The notes beneath the pieces were generated by a model, which searched no databases, was not told the origin of the DNA, and worked only from the letters and a program-made list of their open reading frames with translations. Shown piece by piece: positions 17,406 to 23,832 of a DNA stretch of 28,383 bases. Where the stretch lies: contig UQYV01000044.1 of NCBI GenBank assembly GCA_900545245.1, positions 1 through 28,383 of the forward strand, written 5' to 3'. Each line of letters begins with the position of its first letter. The stretch's first letter is position 1. The DNA comes from an uncultured Bacteroidales bacterium (lineage in GTDB: Bacteria > Bacteroidota > Bacteroidia > Bacteroidales > UBA932). A program made the translations under genes and the position numbers.

Positions 17406-18419
17406 CTACCAAGTCTCAATTTTCCATCCTTCCGGAATACCGTGTGCGCCCGTCACGTCCCAAGTCGCTTTTTCGCTCTTGATGAATGTTCCGGAAGCCG
17501 CCACACCACTGAGCCAGTCTTTTGTCGTTTTTTCTGACGGCTCGGTTGTGAACAGCCCTATGACATATCGGAGATTGTGGCAATCTTTATACATAAACTC
17601 ATAACAATTGCTCACAAGCTCTGTTGCCGGAAGTTCCGGAGCTGATGTAAGACTTGTGCATCCCTCAAACATACAATGGTAGCAATTAGACTCCAATCTT
17701 TTAGCAGGGAGTTCGGGTGCAAATTTCAGACTCGTACAGTTCGCGAACATACTGTTATAGCAATAGGCTTCCATTGTTGTTGCCGGGAGGTCAGGAACAT
17801 ATGTCAGAGCGGAACATCCTTTGAACATCCTCCCATAACAATTGTATGCCAATGCTTCGGCCGGGAGTTCAGGTGCGGATTTCAACCCTGTGCATTCCGC
17901 GAACATTCGGAAATAGCAGCCCTGTGCCATTGTTGTTGCCGGGAGTTCAGGCGCAGACAGCAGGCTTGTGCATCCTTCAAATAAAGCGAAAAATGCATTC
18001 GTTGAAAGCGGAGTGGAGAAATCCCTGTCTAACAATGACATAATATTCCCTTGAGCAGTGACGGGACCGGAAATCTCGAAATGATAGTAACTATCGGAAC
18101 CCTTGCTGAATGTGAGATTTTTCTGCTCGCCGGCTCTGAACAGTAAAAATGTGCCGTCCGCCAATGAAATCTTTTCCCCTATGGTATATGGATTCCACTG
18201 GGACTCATCGGTGCTGTATTCCAATGTGATTTCGTCCGGAGCTCCCACTTTTGCAAGACAGACAGTGGAATTTCCGGAAGAAATGAACGTGAGGCCTTTG
18301 TAGTTCACTGTCGGGACAGGGGCAGGGGGAAGACTCGGTTTGTTGGAAGCATCCTTATTACAAGCAGAAAACCCCGCAATCAGAACGAAAGAGACAATAA
18401 GATTGAATATCTTTTTCAT
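17406..18419 (-). CDS. BspA-like repeat lipoprotein, paralogue B (5 repeat units)
   Basis: Same architecture as paralogue A: lipobox GFSAC, N-terminal beta-rich domain with a GEQKN variant of the sheet loop, five 26-residue Cys-containing repeat units, and a cap WLSGVAASGTF...GIPEGWKIE. Units 1-5 are closest to units of paralogue C in the same order, while the cap follows the common form. Unit 3 has a YVPDLPA variant. The 59-bp spacers before (18420-18478) and after (17347-17405) this gene are nearly identical and include the shared sequence CTTAAAGAGTATTGATAAAT just before each ATG. This suggests tandem duplication of a gene-plus-spacer unit. It probably sits in one transcript with C and A. 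The ligand is unknown. Confidence 0.8.
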   Translation of the reverse strand: MKKIFNLIVSFVLIAGFSACNKDASNKPSLPPAPVPTVNYKGLTFISSGNSTVCLAKVGAPDEITLEYSTDESQWNPYTIGEKISLADGTFLLFRAGEQKNLTFSKGSDSYYHFEISGPVTAQGNIMSLLDRDFSTPLSTNAFFALFEGCTSLLSAPELPATTMAQGCYFRMFAECTGLKSAPELPAEALAYNCYGRMFKGCSALTYVPDLPATTMEAYCYNSMFANCTSLKFAPELPAKRLESNCYHCMFEGCTSLTSAPELPATELVSNCYEFMYKDCHNLRYVIGLFTTEPSEKTTKDWLSGVAASGTFIKSEKATWDVTGAHGIPEGWKIETW

Positions 18420-18478
18420 ATTTATCAATACTCTTTAAGTGTAAAAACAAAACAACTTGTGTTGCGATAAATGACAGG

Positions 18479-19819
18479 CTACCGAGTTTCAATTTTCCAT
18501 CCTTTCGGAATGCCGTGTACGCCCGTCACGTTCCAAGTGGCATTTTTGCTCTTGACGAATGTTCCGGAAGCCGCCACACCGCTGAGCCAGTCTTTTGTGG
18601 TTTCTTCTGATGGGCTGGTTGTGAACAATGCTTTGACATATCGGAGCTTGCTGCAATCTTTAAACATAAGCTGATAACAATTGCGAATAAGCTCTTTCGC
18701 CGGAAGTTCAGGTGCGGATGTCAGACTTGTACATCCTTGGAACATTTCGCTATAACAACCCCACTCCAAGGTCGTCGCGGGGAGTATAGGTGCTGATGTA
18801 AGACTTGTGCATCCGTTGAACATGCTATGGTAGCATTCTTTTACCAGGTATGTAGCCGGAAGTTCCGGAGCCGATGTGAGACTTGTGCATCCCTCAAACA
18901 TGCAATTGTAGCAATTGGACTCCAACCTTTTAGCATGGAGGTCGGGTGCGGATGTCAGTTTCGTACAGTTTGCGAACATGCCGTTATAACAATAGGCTTC
19001 CATTTTTGTTGCCGGGAGCTTAGGGGCAGATGTCAGAGCGGAACATCCTTTGAACATCCACCCATAACAATTGTTTGCCAATACATTGGCCGGGAGTTCA
19101 GGCGCGGATGTCAATTCTGTGCATTCAGAGAACATCCCGAAATAACAGCCCTGTTCCATTTTTGTCGCCGGGAGTTCCGTAGCAGATGTCAGAGTGGAAC
19201 ATCCGCGGAACATATACCGATAACAATTCGTTGCCAATGCTTCGGCCGGGAGTTCAGGGGCAGATTTCAGAGATGTGCATCCAGCGAACATTTGGGAATA
19301 GCAGCCCTGTTCCATTGTTGTTGCCGGGAGCTCAGGCGCAGACAGCAGGCTTGTACATCCTTCAAATAATGCGAAAAATCCATAGAATGTAAGCGGAGTA
19401 GAGAAATCCCTGTTTAACAATGACATAATATTCCCTTGTGCAGAGATGGGGCCGGAAATCTCGAAATGATAGTAATTTTCGTCATCCTTACTGAATTTGC
19501 GATTTTTATGCTCGCCGCTTCTGAACAATAAAAATGTACTGTCAGCCAAAGTAATCGTTTTCCCTATGGTATATGGCTTCCAATGGGATTCATCAGTGCT
19601 GTATTCCAATGAGATTTCATACGGGGTCCCCACTTGTGCAAGCCGAACAGTGGATTCTCCGGAAGAAATGAACGCAAGACCTTTGTAGTCCGCTGACGGG
19701 ACAGGGGTGGGACTCGGATATTCCGGTTCCTGTTGCTGATTGCCTGAATCGTCCTTACTACAAGCAGAAAACCCCGCAAGCATAACGAAAGCGACAATAA
19801 GGTAGAATACCTTTTTCAT
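18479..19819 (-). CDS. BspA-like repeat lipoprotein, paralogue C (9 repeat units)
   Basis: First and longest gene of the array: lipobox GFSAC, Gln/Pro-rich linker (GNQQQEPEYPSPTP), the shared N-terminal domain, nine 26-residue units and the shared cap. Compared with paralogue B it carries about four extra units: a two-unit block (units 3-4, like B units 1-2) and units 7-8, with the final two units resembling those of A and D. Each unit has two cysteines at fixed places (positions 1 and 19), so about 18 cysteines in the repeat region could form a disulfide ladder outside the cytoplasm. It is driven by a clear promoter (19919-19926) and a structured leader, and probably carries B and A on the same mRNA. 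Confidence 0.82.
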   Translation of the reverse strand: MKKVFYLIVAFVMLAGFSACSKDDSGNQQQEPEYPSPTPVPSADYKGLAFISSGESTVRLAQVGTPYEISLEYSTDESHWKPYTIGKTITLADSTFLLFRSGEHKNRKFSKDDENYYHFEISGPISAQGNIMSLLNRDFSTPLTFYGFFALFEGCTSLLSAPELPATTMEQGCYSQMFAGCTSLKSAPELPAEALATNCYRYMFRGCSTLTSATELPATKMEQGCYFGMFSECTELTSAPELPANVLANNCYGWMFKGCSALTSAPKLPATKMEAYCYNGMFANCTKLTSAPDLHAKRLESNCYNCMFEGCTSLTSAPELPATYLVKECYHSMFNGCTSLTSAPILPATTLEWGCYSEMFQGCTSLTSAPELPAKELIRNCYQLMFKDCSKLRYVKALFTTSPSEETTKDWLSGVAASGTFVKSKNATWNVTGVHGIPKGWKIETR

Positions 19820-19868
19820 ATTTATCAATACTCTTTAAGTGAAAAACAAAACTGCAATGAGTTCAATC

Positions 19869-19889
19869 CCGCAAACCATAGATTCGCGG
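19869..19889 (-). promoter_or_regulatory. 5'-leader hairpin of paralogue C (covarying with paralogue D)
   Basis: In the minus-strand leader, CCGCGAATC-TAT-GGTTTGCGG folds into a 9-bp stem with a 3-nt loop. The homologous leader of paralogue D has a stem of the same size at 23378-23398 with compensatory substitutions, so the structure, not just the sequence, is retained. It lies about 25 nt after the predicted transcription start and 50 nt before the ATG. It could control RNA stability, translation or protein binding. Confidence 0.6.
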
Positions 19890-19918
19890 AGCGACTCACT
19901 TGGCAAAACTTCATATCG

Positions 19919-19926
19919 CAAATATA
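19919..19926 (-). promoter_or_regulatory. -7 box of the lipoprotein array promoter (paralogue C)
   Basis: TATATTTG on the minus strand is a perfect -7 box, with T-rich sequence upstream and a predicted leader of about 93 nt. The same box with its flanks is duplicated in front of paralogue D (23428-23435). On the other side, bases 19927-20120 hold no convincing gene. The fic frame is open back to a TAA at 20079-20081 with readable residues but no start codon, and short unassigned reading frames lie before it, possibly the remains of an upstream restriction gene. Confidence 0.6.
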
Positions 19927-20120
19927 GAAAAAATTGTTAAATTTGTAAGATTAAGCAACATAGAAACCTACAAGCTATTGATATGAAAAGTTCTCACAAT
20001 CAGATGGTCAGCTTGATTTGGTTCCGGGCTACAGATAGTGATGAGTTATTAACGACGTAGTCACAGGTAAAGTCAAGGTAATATGAGTTTATCACAGACC
20101 TGCGGACAGATATTGTAAAG

Positions 20121-21296
20121 ATGAAAGACGGCTACATAGATTTTGATGAATACATCAGACAGGGCGAGCCTGGCAAACAAGAGAAAGCGACTCTTTGGCG
20201 GACGGCTATCGGTCTGCAGGATGTCGATGGCTTGAAGACATCCGAATATTTGAAGGAGACGGCCCGTAAGCATATTGAAGGAGAAATTGATATCGACCGG
20301 GCACGCGAGCTGATAAAGACCTATTATCGGTCTAAGCAGTCGCGTGAAGGGGGAGATGACAGGATGCAAGAGGCCGATAAAGTCTCTGCTAACATCACCA
20401 AAATCCTCTCATCCGAGTCTCTCGATTTCAGTTCACAGGGCATTATTTCCTTGCATCGCCGAATATTTGACGGAGTGTTCAAACATTCCGGCAAATTGAG
20501 GGATTATGATATAACAAAAAAGGAATGGGTGCTTGACTATGATACTGTCCTTTACTTGAATTGCGAAGATTTGCATCGGGCTTTGGACTACGACATAGGA
20601 CAGGAACGTAATTTTAGTTACAAGGGGATATCCTCCGATGATTTGATGTCCCATATCACTCAATTTGTTTCCGGAATCTGGCAGATTCATCCTTTTTGTG
20701 AGGGAAATACACGCACAACGGCTGTCTTTACAATCCTTTATTTGAGGGATTTGGGCTTCCGGGTAAACAATGATATGTTTGCAAATCATTCTTGGTATTT
20801 CCGTAACGCCTTGGTGCGGGCCAATTATCGAAATGTCGTGAAGGGGGTTGACTACACTCCTATCTATCTGGAACGTTTTTTCAGGAATCTGCTTCTGGGT
20901 GAGCAATGGGATTTGCGTAATCGCTATCTGCACATCAATCCTTCTCCCCAGTGGTGCACGCAGCCTAATCTTGCTGCTCAGTCAAATGAACCTGAGGATG
21001 CCGACAAGCACCCGATAAGTACCCGACAAGCACCCGACAAGTTGCACACAGATAATGCCAATGTCAAACAACTTGTCTCTACGATAAATGGCAGGCAGTT
21101 GTCTGTCAAGGAGATGCTCTCTGAAATGGGATTAAAAGACAGGGAAAGTTTTTTGAAGCTCTATCTTTCTCCCGCTATCGTAGAGGGATTTGTCAGGATG
21201 CTTCACCCGGAATCCCCACGTCATCCACGCCAGAAATATTTGCTTACAGCAAAGGGACTGGCATTGTCAGATGAATTAAAGTCAAAAGAGCAATGA
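20121..21296 (+). CDS. Fic family protein (predicted AMP-transferase)
   Basis: Predicted to transfer AMP or another nucleotide part onto a target protein hydroxyl group. The core motif is HPFCEGNTR (His190 onward), with the preceding QFVSGIWQI helix typical of the fold. The N-terminal 75 residues (SEYLKETARKHIEGEIDIDRARELI) resemble the inhibitory antitoxin-like helix region of Fic proteins, suggesting self-restraint. A linker of 11-bp tandem DNA repeats (residues about 293-308) leads to a C-terminal winged-helix-like domain of about 75 residues. The downstream hsdR-like start overlaps its stop, as in type I restriction loci that carry fic genes. The linker's reading frame depends on the repeat number. 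A second copy of its 3' third lies at 23512-23832. ATG 20121 is the first start codon in an open frame. Confidence 0.88.
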   Translation: MKDGYIDFDEYIRQGEPGKQEKATLWRTAIGLQDVDGLKTSEYLKETARKHIEGEIDIDRARELIKTYYRSKQSREGGDDRMQEADKVSANITKILSSESLDFSSQGIISLHRRIFDGVFKHSGKLRDYDITKKEWVLDYDTVLYLNCEDLHRALDYDIGQERNFSYKGISSDDLMSHITQFVSGIWQIHPFCEGNTRTTAVFTILYLRDLGFRVNNDMFANHSWYFRNALVRANYRNVVKGVDYTPIYLERFFRNLLLGEQWDLRNRYLHINPSPQWCTQPNLAAQSNEPEDADKHPISTRQAPDKLHTDNANVKQLVSTINGRQLSVKEMLSEMGLKDRESFLKLYLSPAIVEGFVRMLHPESPRHPRQKYLLTAKGLALSDELKSKEQ

Positions 21297-21303
21297 TGTC
21301 TTC
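20972..21303 (+). repeat. Direct repeat copy 1: fic 3' end
   Basis: This 332-bp segment recurs at 23512-23832 (321 bp). From the tandem repeat's end to the repeat's end, about 250 bp, I see only a few substitutions. It includes the fic stop codon and the first bases of the overlapping hsdR-like start, then similarity ends abruptly. The copies are in direct orientation 2.5 kb apart and could recombine, which would delete the small lipoprotein gene and paralogue D. Confidence 0.9.
20999..21042 (+). repeat. 11-bp tandem repeat inside fic (3 full units plus 1 degenerate)
   Basis: Units ACCCGATAAGT (21010-21020), ACCCGACAAGC (21021-21031) and ACCCGACAAGT (21032-21042) follow a degenerate unit at 20999-21009. 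Because 11 is not a multiple of three, gain or loss of one unit shifts the frame of the C-terminal domain. The second copy of this region (23539-23571) has one full unit fewer and reads into a stop codon soon after, so variation has happened at least once. Confidence 0.85.
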
Positions 21304-21397
21304 ACAGACCAACGAGCAGGCATTTGAAAGCCTGATTGAAAAAGCGCTTGAAGGAAACCCTCATATACATATCCACGCCCAATTAGTTACCAGATGA
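21296..21397 (+). pseudogene. Remnant of type I restriction subunit R (hsdR) start
   Basis: A 33-codon frame starting MSSQTNEQAFESLIEKALEG, overlapping the fic stop. This is the usual opening of type I restriction R subunits, which begin with a (T/S)-Q-T-N-E-Q-A-F-E-type segment. It then runs into unrelated residues and a stop; a working subunit has about 1000 residues. An ATG at 21293 is an equal start. Fic directly before hsdR is a gene order I associate with Bacteroidetes type I loci, so this fragment explains where fic came from. The assignment rests on 20 residues. Confidence 0.5.
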
Positions 21398-21456
21398 ACC
21401 TCAAAGACTTCATAGAATTCAATCCACTGACCGACAGCGGTATATGCTCTGTGTAA
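21394..21456 (+). pseudogene. Possible remnant of type I specificity subunit (hsdS) start
   Basis: The next frame overlaps the previous stop (ATGA) and reads MNLKDFIEFNPLTDSGICSV before a stop. KDFIEFNP resembles the opening of some HsdS proteins, which start with a short 'I-x-D-x-I-E-F-N-P' segment. Only about ten residues support this, so it is tentative. Bases 21457-21522 are A/T-rich with no recognisable feature. Confidence 0.25.
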
Positions 21457-21522
21457 TTACCTAAGCCATAATACTTTTTAAAACTTATTGGCGGGAACTT
21501 ATAGTCTGAACAAAAAGATTCT

Positions 21523-21555
21523 TTTGCGGAATCGCGGATAATTTGTATACCTTTG
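21523..21555 (+). promoter_or_regulatory. Promoter of the small lipoprotein gene
   Basis: TTTG (21523-21526) and TACCTTTG (21548-21555) are 21 bp apart, an exact match to the Bacteroidetes consensus. The predicted start is near 21562, giving a leader of about 54 nt. Its presence argues that the downstream gene is transcribed independently of the degraded fic/hsd region. Confidence 0.7.
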
Positions 21556-21615
21556 CCAACCGTGGTTTCTGAGGATATGTTTTATACTATTTTTGAGGAT
21601 TAATGAGATATTGAT

Positions 21616-22206
21616 ATGGAGAGAACTTTATTAAAAATACTTATCGCATCGGCGATATTTGTATCTTGTGGGGGCGCGAATAAAACAATTTCGTCTTCGT
21701 CAGTGAGAAGTATACCGTCTTCATTTTTTAATTGTTATCTCGGCAGTAAGAATGCAACAGTTAGTCGTGTAATGGATAACAAAGGTTTTATGTTCGACTA
21801 TCGTGAATGGAACGGGGTTGATTCTTATAAAACTTTGCCTTTGGGAGAAAGAAGAATCAAGACCAAACAGACTTATTATTATGTCCCTTATGGCGGATAC
21901 ACTTGGAAAGAAGTTTCCTTTTTTTTCGATTACCGAGACCGTTTTTTTTGTTTAGCATTTTTTGACCTGTTTTCAGAAAGTGAAAAAGGGAAAGAACGGT
22001 ATGATGCAGTTAAAAGCACGTTAGATGAAAAATATGGTGTGGGCCGAGATATACAATATGGGGTAATGTACGGCAATCCGGAAGGCAAATGTATCAGTCT
22101 TGTTGTTCTTCCGTTGCAGGATGCAGGGTATACTGTTTGCGGCTTGTATTATTTGGACGAAAAAATTTATCAAACGGATACAGCATCGGCTATTGATGAG
22201 TTATAG
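21616..22206 (+). CDS. Small hypothetical lipoprotein
   Basis: A 196-residue protein I do not recognise. The N-terminus MERTLLKILIASAIFVSCGG is a type II signal peptide with the lipid-bearing Cys at residue 18. The mature part is rich in aromatic residues (TYYYVPYGGYTWKEVSFFFDYRDRF) and has an AV-KSTLDEKYGVG segment, like small periplasmic lipoproteins that compare a 'difference' value, but no catalytic motif is visible. It has a strong own promoter and lower GC than its neighbours, which suggests separate acquisition. It lies between the two fic copies and so would be lost if they recombined. Convergent with paralogue D and followed by a structured element at 22307-22436. Confidence 0.7.
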   Translation: MERTLLKILIASAIFVSCGGANKTISSSSVRSIPSSFFNCYLGSKNATVSRVMDNKGFMFDYREWNGVDSYKTLPLGERRIKTKQTYYYVPYGGYTWKEVSFFFDYRDRFFCLAFFDLFSESEKGKERYDAVKSTLDEKYGVGRDIQYGVMYGNPEGKCISLVVLPLQDAGYTVCGLYYLDEKIYQTDTASAIDEL

Positions 22207-22306
22207 GACAAAAACTGCGAAATTAGAGCCTACGTATTAGAATTCATAACCAATCAAATCTTTCCTGCCGCTAAAAACGAAGAAGGAGGGGATAGAGTGA
22301 GGTGAA

Positions 22307-22436
22307 GCCGGGTGACAAGGGACCTCGGACGGCATAGCCGCCCGTGGTTTCGAGAACGGGAGGGGCCCGCGCCAGAGGCGTGGGAGGGATAGCACCGACA
22401 GGTGCGTACCGGTCCGAAGTCCCTTGCCCATCCGGC
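22307..22436 (+). ncRNA. Multibranched structured element (candidate RNA or palindromic repeat)
   Basis: A 130-nt GC-rich element inside the 315-bp gap between converging genes. A long closing stem pairs 22307-22330 with 22412-22436: 23 of 24 left-arm bases pair, one of these being G-U. Within it are three hairpins: CCCGT/ACGGG (22341-22360), CCCGCGCC-AGA-GGCGTGGG (22366-22384) and GCACC-GACA-GGTGC (22392-22405). A GGGAGGG purine stretch follows each of the first two. The two non-Watson-Crick pairs are G-U only in plus-strand RNA. It does not match RNase P, SRP, tmRNA or riboswitch cores I know. It may be a dispersed Bacteroidales repeat. Confidence 0.5.
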
Positions 22437-22466
22437 GCCCCAAAGGCTTGTCTACTACAGAGTCAG

Positions 22467-22522
22467 AAAAAATCATAATCCTCAAATCGCCATTACAGCG
22501 GTCTGGGGATTTGATTTATGAT
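22467..22522 (-). terminator. Rho-independent terminator after paralogue D
   Basis: On the minus strand ATCATAAATCAAATC (22522-22508) pairs, with a two-base bulge, with 22488-22472, and a run of six T (22472-22467) follows. The stem begins at the gene's stop codon. The arrangement is a standard intrinsic terminator for the minus-strand lipoprotein gene. Confidence 0.65.
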
Positions 22523-23329
22523 CACTCAGTTTCGACTTTCCATCCTTGTGGAATGCCGTGTACGCCAGTCACGTTCCAAGTCGCATTTTTACTTTTGACA
22601 AATGTGCCGGAAGCCGCCACGCCGCTGAGCCAGTCTCTTGTTGTGCCTTCTGAAGGCTCAGTTGCGAACAATGCTTTGACATATTGGAGCTTACTGCAAC
22701 CCTCGAACATAAGAAGATAGCAATCTTTAACCAAGTCTTTGGCAGGAAGCACAGGCGCGGATGTAAGACTTGTGCATCCTTGGAACATTTTGCAATAGCA
22801 GCCCACTTTCAATGTCGTTGCCGGGAGTTCAGGCGCAGACAGAAGGCTTGTGCACCCTTTAAATAAAGCGAAAAATGCATACTCCGGAACTTGAGCGGTA
22901 AAATCCCTGCCAAACAATGACATAATGTTCCCTTTGGCAGTCACGGAGCCGGAAATCACAAACTGATAGTGATTTTCGGAATCTCTACTGAATACACGAT
23001 TACTCGGCTCGCCGGCTCTGAACAACACAAATCCTCCGTCTGCCAAATCAATCTTTTCATCTATGGTATATGACATCCATTGAGTCCCATCTGTGCTGTA
23101 TTCCAGTCTTATGGCAAGAGGAAGACCCACTTGTTTAAGCTTGACAGTGGATTCTCCGGAAGAAATGAACCTAAGGCCTTTGTAGTCCATTGTCGGACCA
23201 GGAGGAGGGGGCGGACTGCGGACTCGGATTATCTGGCACCTGTTGTTGATTGCCTGGATTGTCCTTGTTACAAGCGGAAAACCCCGCAAGCAGAACGAAA
23301 GAGACAAGAAGATTAAATACCTTTTTCAT
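22522..23329 (-). pseudogene. BspA-like repeat lipoprotein, paralogue D (2 units), frameshifted
   Basis: The first frame starts at ATG 23329 and gives a good lipoprotein signal (MKKVFNLLVSFVLLAGFSAC) and linker (GNQQQVPDNPSPQSA). The rest of the protein (MDYKGLRFISSG onward, two 26-residue units and the WLSGVAASGTF cap) lies in another frame. Removing one base from the five-G run at 23207-23211 joins them as ...SAPPPGPTMDYKG..., matching the linker position in paralogue C. The gene is therefore broken, or switched off if the run is slippery, or the run carries a sequencing error. With two units it is the shortest paralogue. It has its own promoter, hairpin leader and terminator. Confidence 0.75.
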
Positions 23330-23377
23330 ATTATCTATACTTTTTAGGTGAAAAATATAACTGCTATGAGTTCAATC

Positions 23378-23398
23378 CAGCAAACCAAAGGTTCACTG
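23378..23398 (-). promoter_or_regulatory. 5'-leader hairpin of paralogue D
   Basis: CAGTGAACC-TTT-GGTTTGCTG forms a 9-bp stem (two G-U pairs) with a 3-nt loop at the same place as the paralogue C leader hairpin. Relative to C, stem pair 2 is A-U instead of C-G, pair 4 U-G instead of C-G, and pair 8 C-G instead of U-G. All three changes keep pairing. Confidence 0.6.
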
Positions 23399-23427
23399 AA
23401 TGACTCACTTAGCAAAACTTCATATCG

Positions 23428-23435
23428 CAAATATA
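23428..23435 (-). promoter_or_regulatory. -7 box of paralogue D promoter
   Basis: TATATTTG on the minus strand, identical to the box before paralogue C and followed by the same CGATATGAAGTTTTGC. The duplicated stretch upstream ends soon after the promoter. Bases 23441-23511 are unassigned junction sequence leading into the second fic fragment. Confidence 0.6.
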
Positions 23436-23511
23436 GAAAAAATTGAAAACATAATGCCTTTCTCGGCCAAAATCGTGATTATGCGACATTTACGCAAAAT
23501 GAAATTAGTCC

Positions 23512-23832
23512 TGCTGCTCAGTCAAATGAATTTGAGGATGCCGACGAGCACCCGACAATCACCCGACAAGTAGCACACAGATAATTCCAATGTCAAGCAA
23601 CTTGTCTCTACGATAAATGGCAGGCAGTTGTCTGTCAAGGAGATGCTCTCTGAAATGGGATTAAAAGACAGGGAAAGTTTTTTGAAGCTCTATCTTTCTC
23701 CCGCTATCGTAGAGGGATTTGTCAGGATGCTTCACCCGGAATCCCCACGTCATCCACGCCAGAAATATTTGCTTACAGCAAAGGGACTGGCATTGTCAGA
23801 TGAATTAAAGTCAAAAGAGCAATGATGTCTTC
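23512..23832 (+). pseudogene. Fic 3'-end fragment (direct repeat copy 2)
   Basis: Second copy of the fic linker and C-terminal winged-helix region with no Fic core. It has one 11-bp unit fewer than the intact gene, so the frame entering the linker hits TAA shortly after it (in CACAGATAATTCC). The last 65 codons remain open with their own internal ATG (23628), but no promoter or start context suggests expression. The copy ends at 23832, inside the converging metallo-hydrolase gene. Confidence 0.85.

Noticed and set aside
18827..19369. 180-codon plus-strand Cys-rich frame across the lipoprotein C repeats
   Set aside because: Antisense reading of the 78-bp repeats; its periodic pattern comes from the real gene.
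16400..19400. Regular 78-bp repeats resembling an array such as CRISPR
   Set aside because: They are in-frame protein repeats with coding-type variation, with no short identical repeats and unique spacers.
19825..19914. 29-codon leader ORF ending just before paralogue C
   Set aside because: The matching leader of paralogue D has a stop at its fifth codon, and the start would lie at the predicted transcription start. The covarying hairpin explains the conservation better.
22307..22436. Assignment to RNase P RNA, SRP RNA, tmRNA or a cobalamin/TPP riboswitch
   Set aside because: None of the conserved core sequences of these RNAs is present.
23628..23825. 65-codon frame as an independent small gene
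   Set aside because: It is the tail of the duplicated fic gene, identical to the intact copy, with no promoter or start signal of its own.
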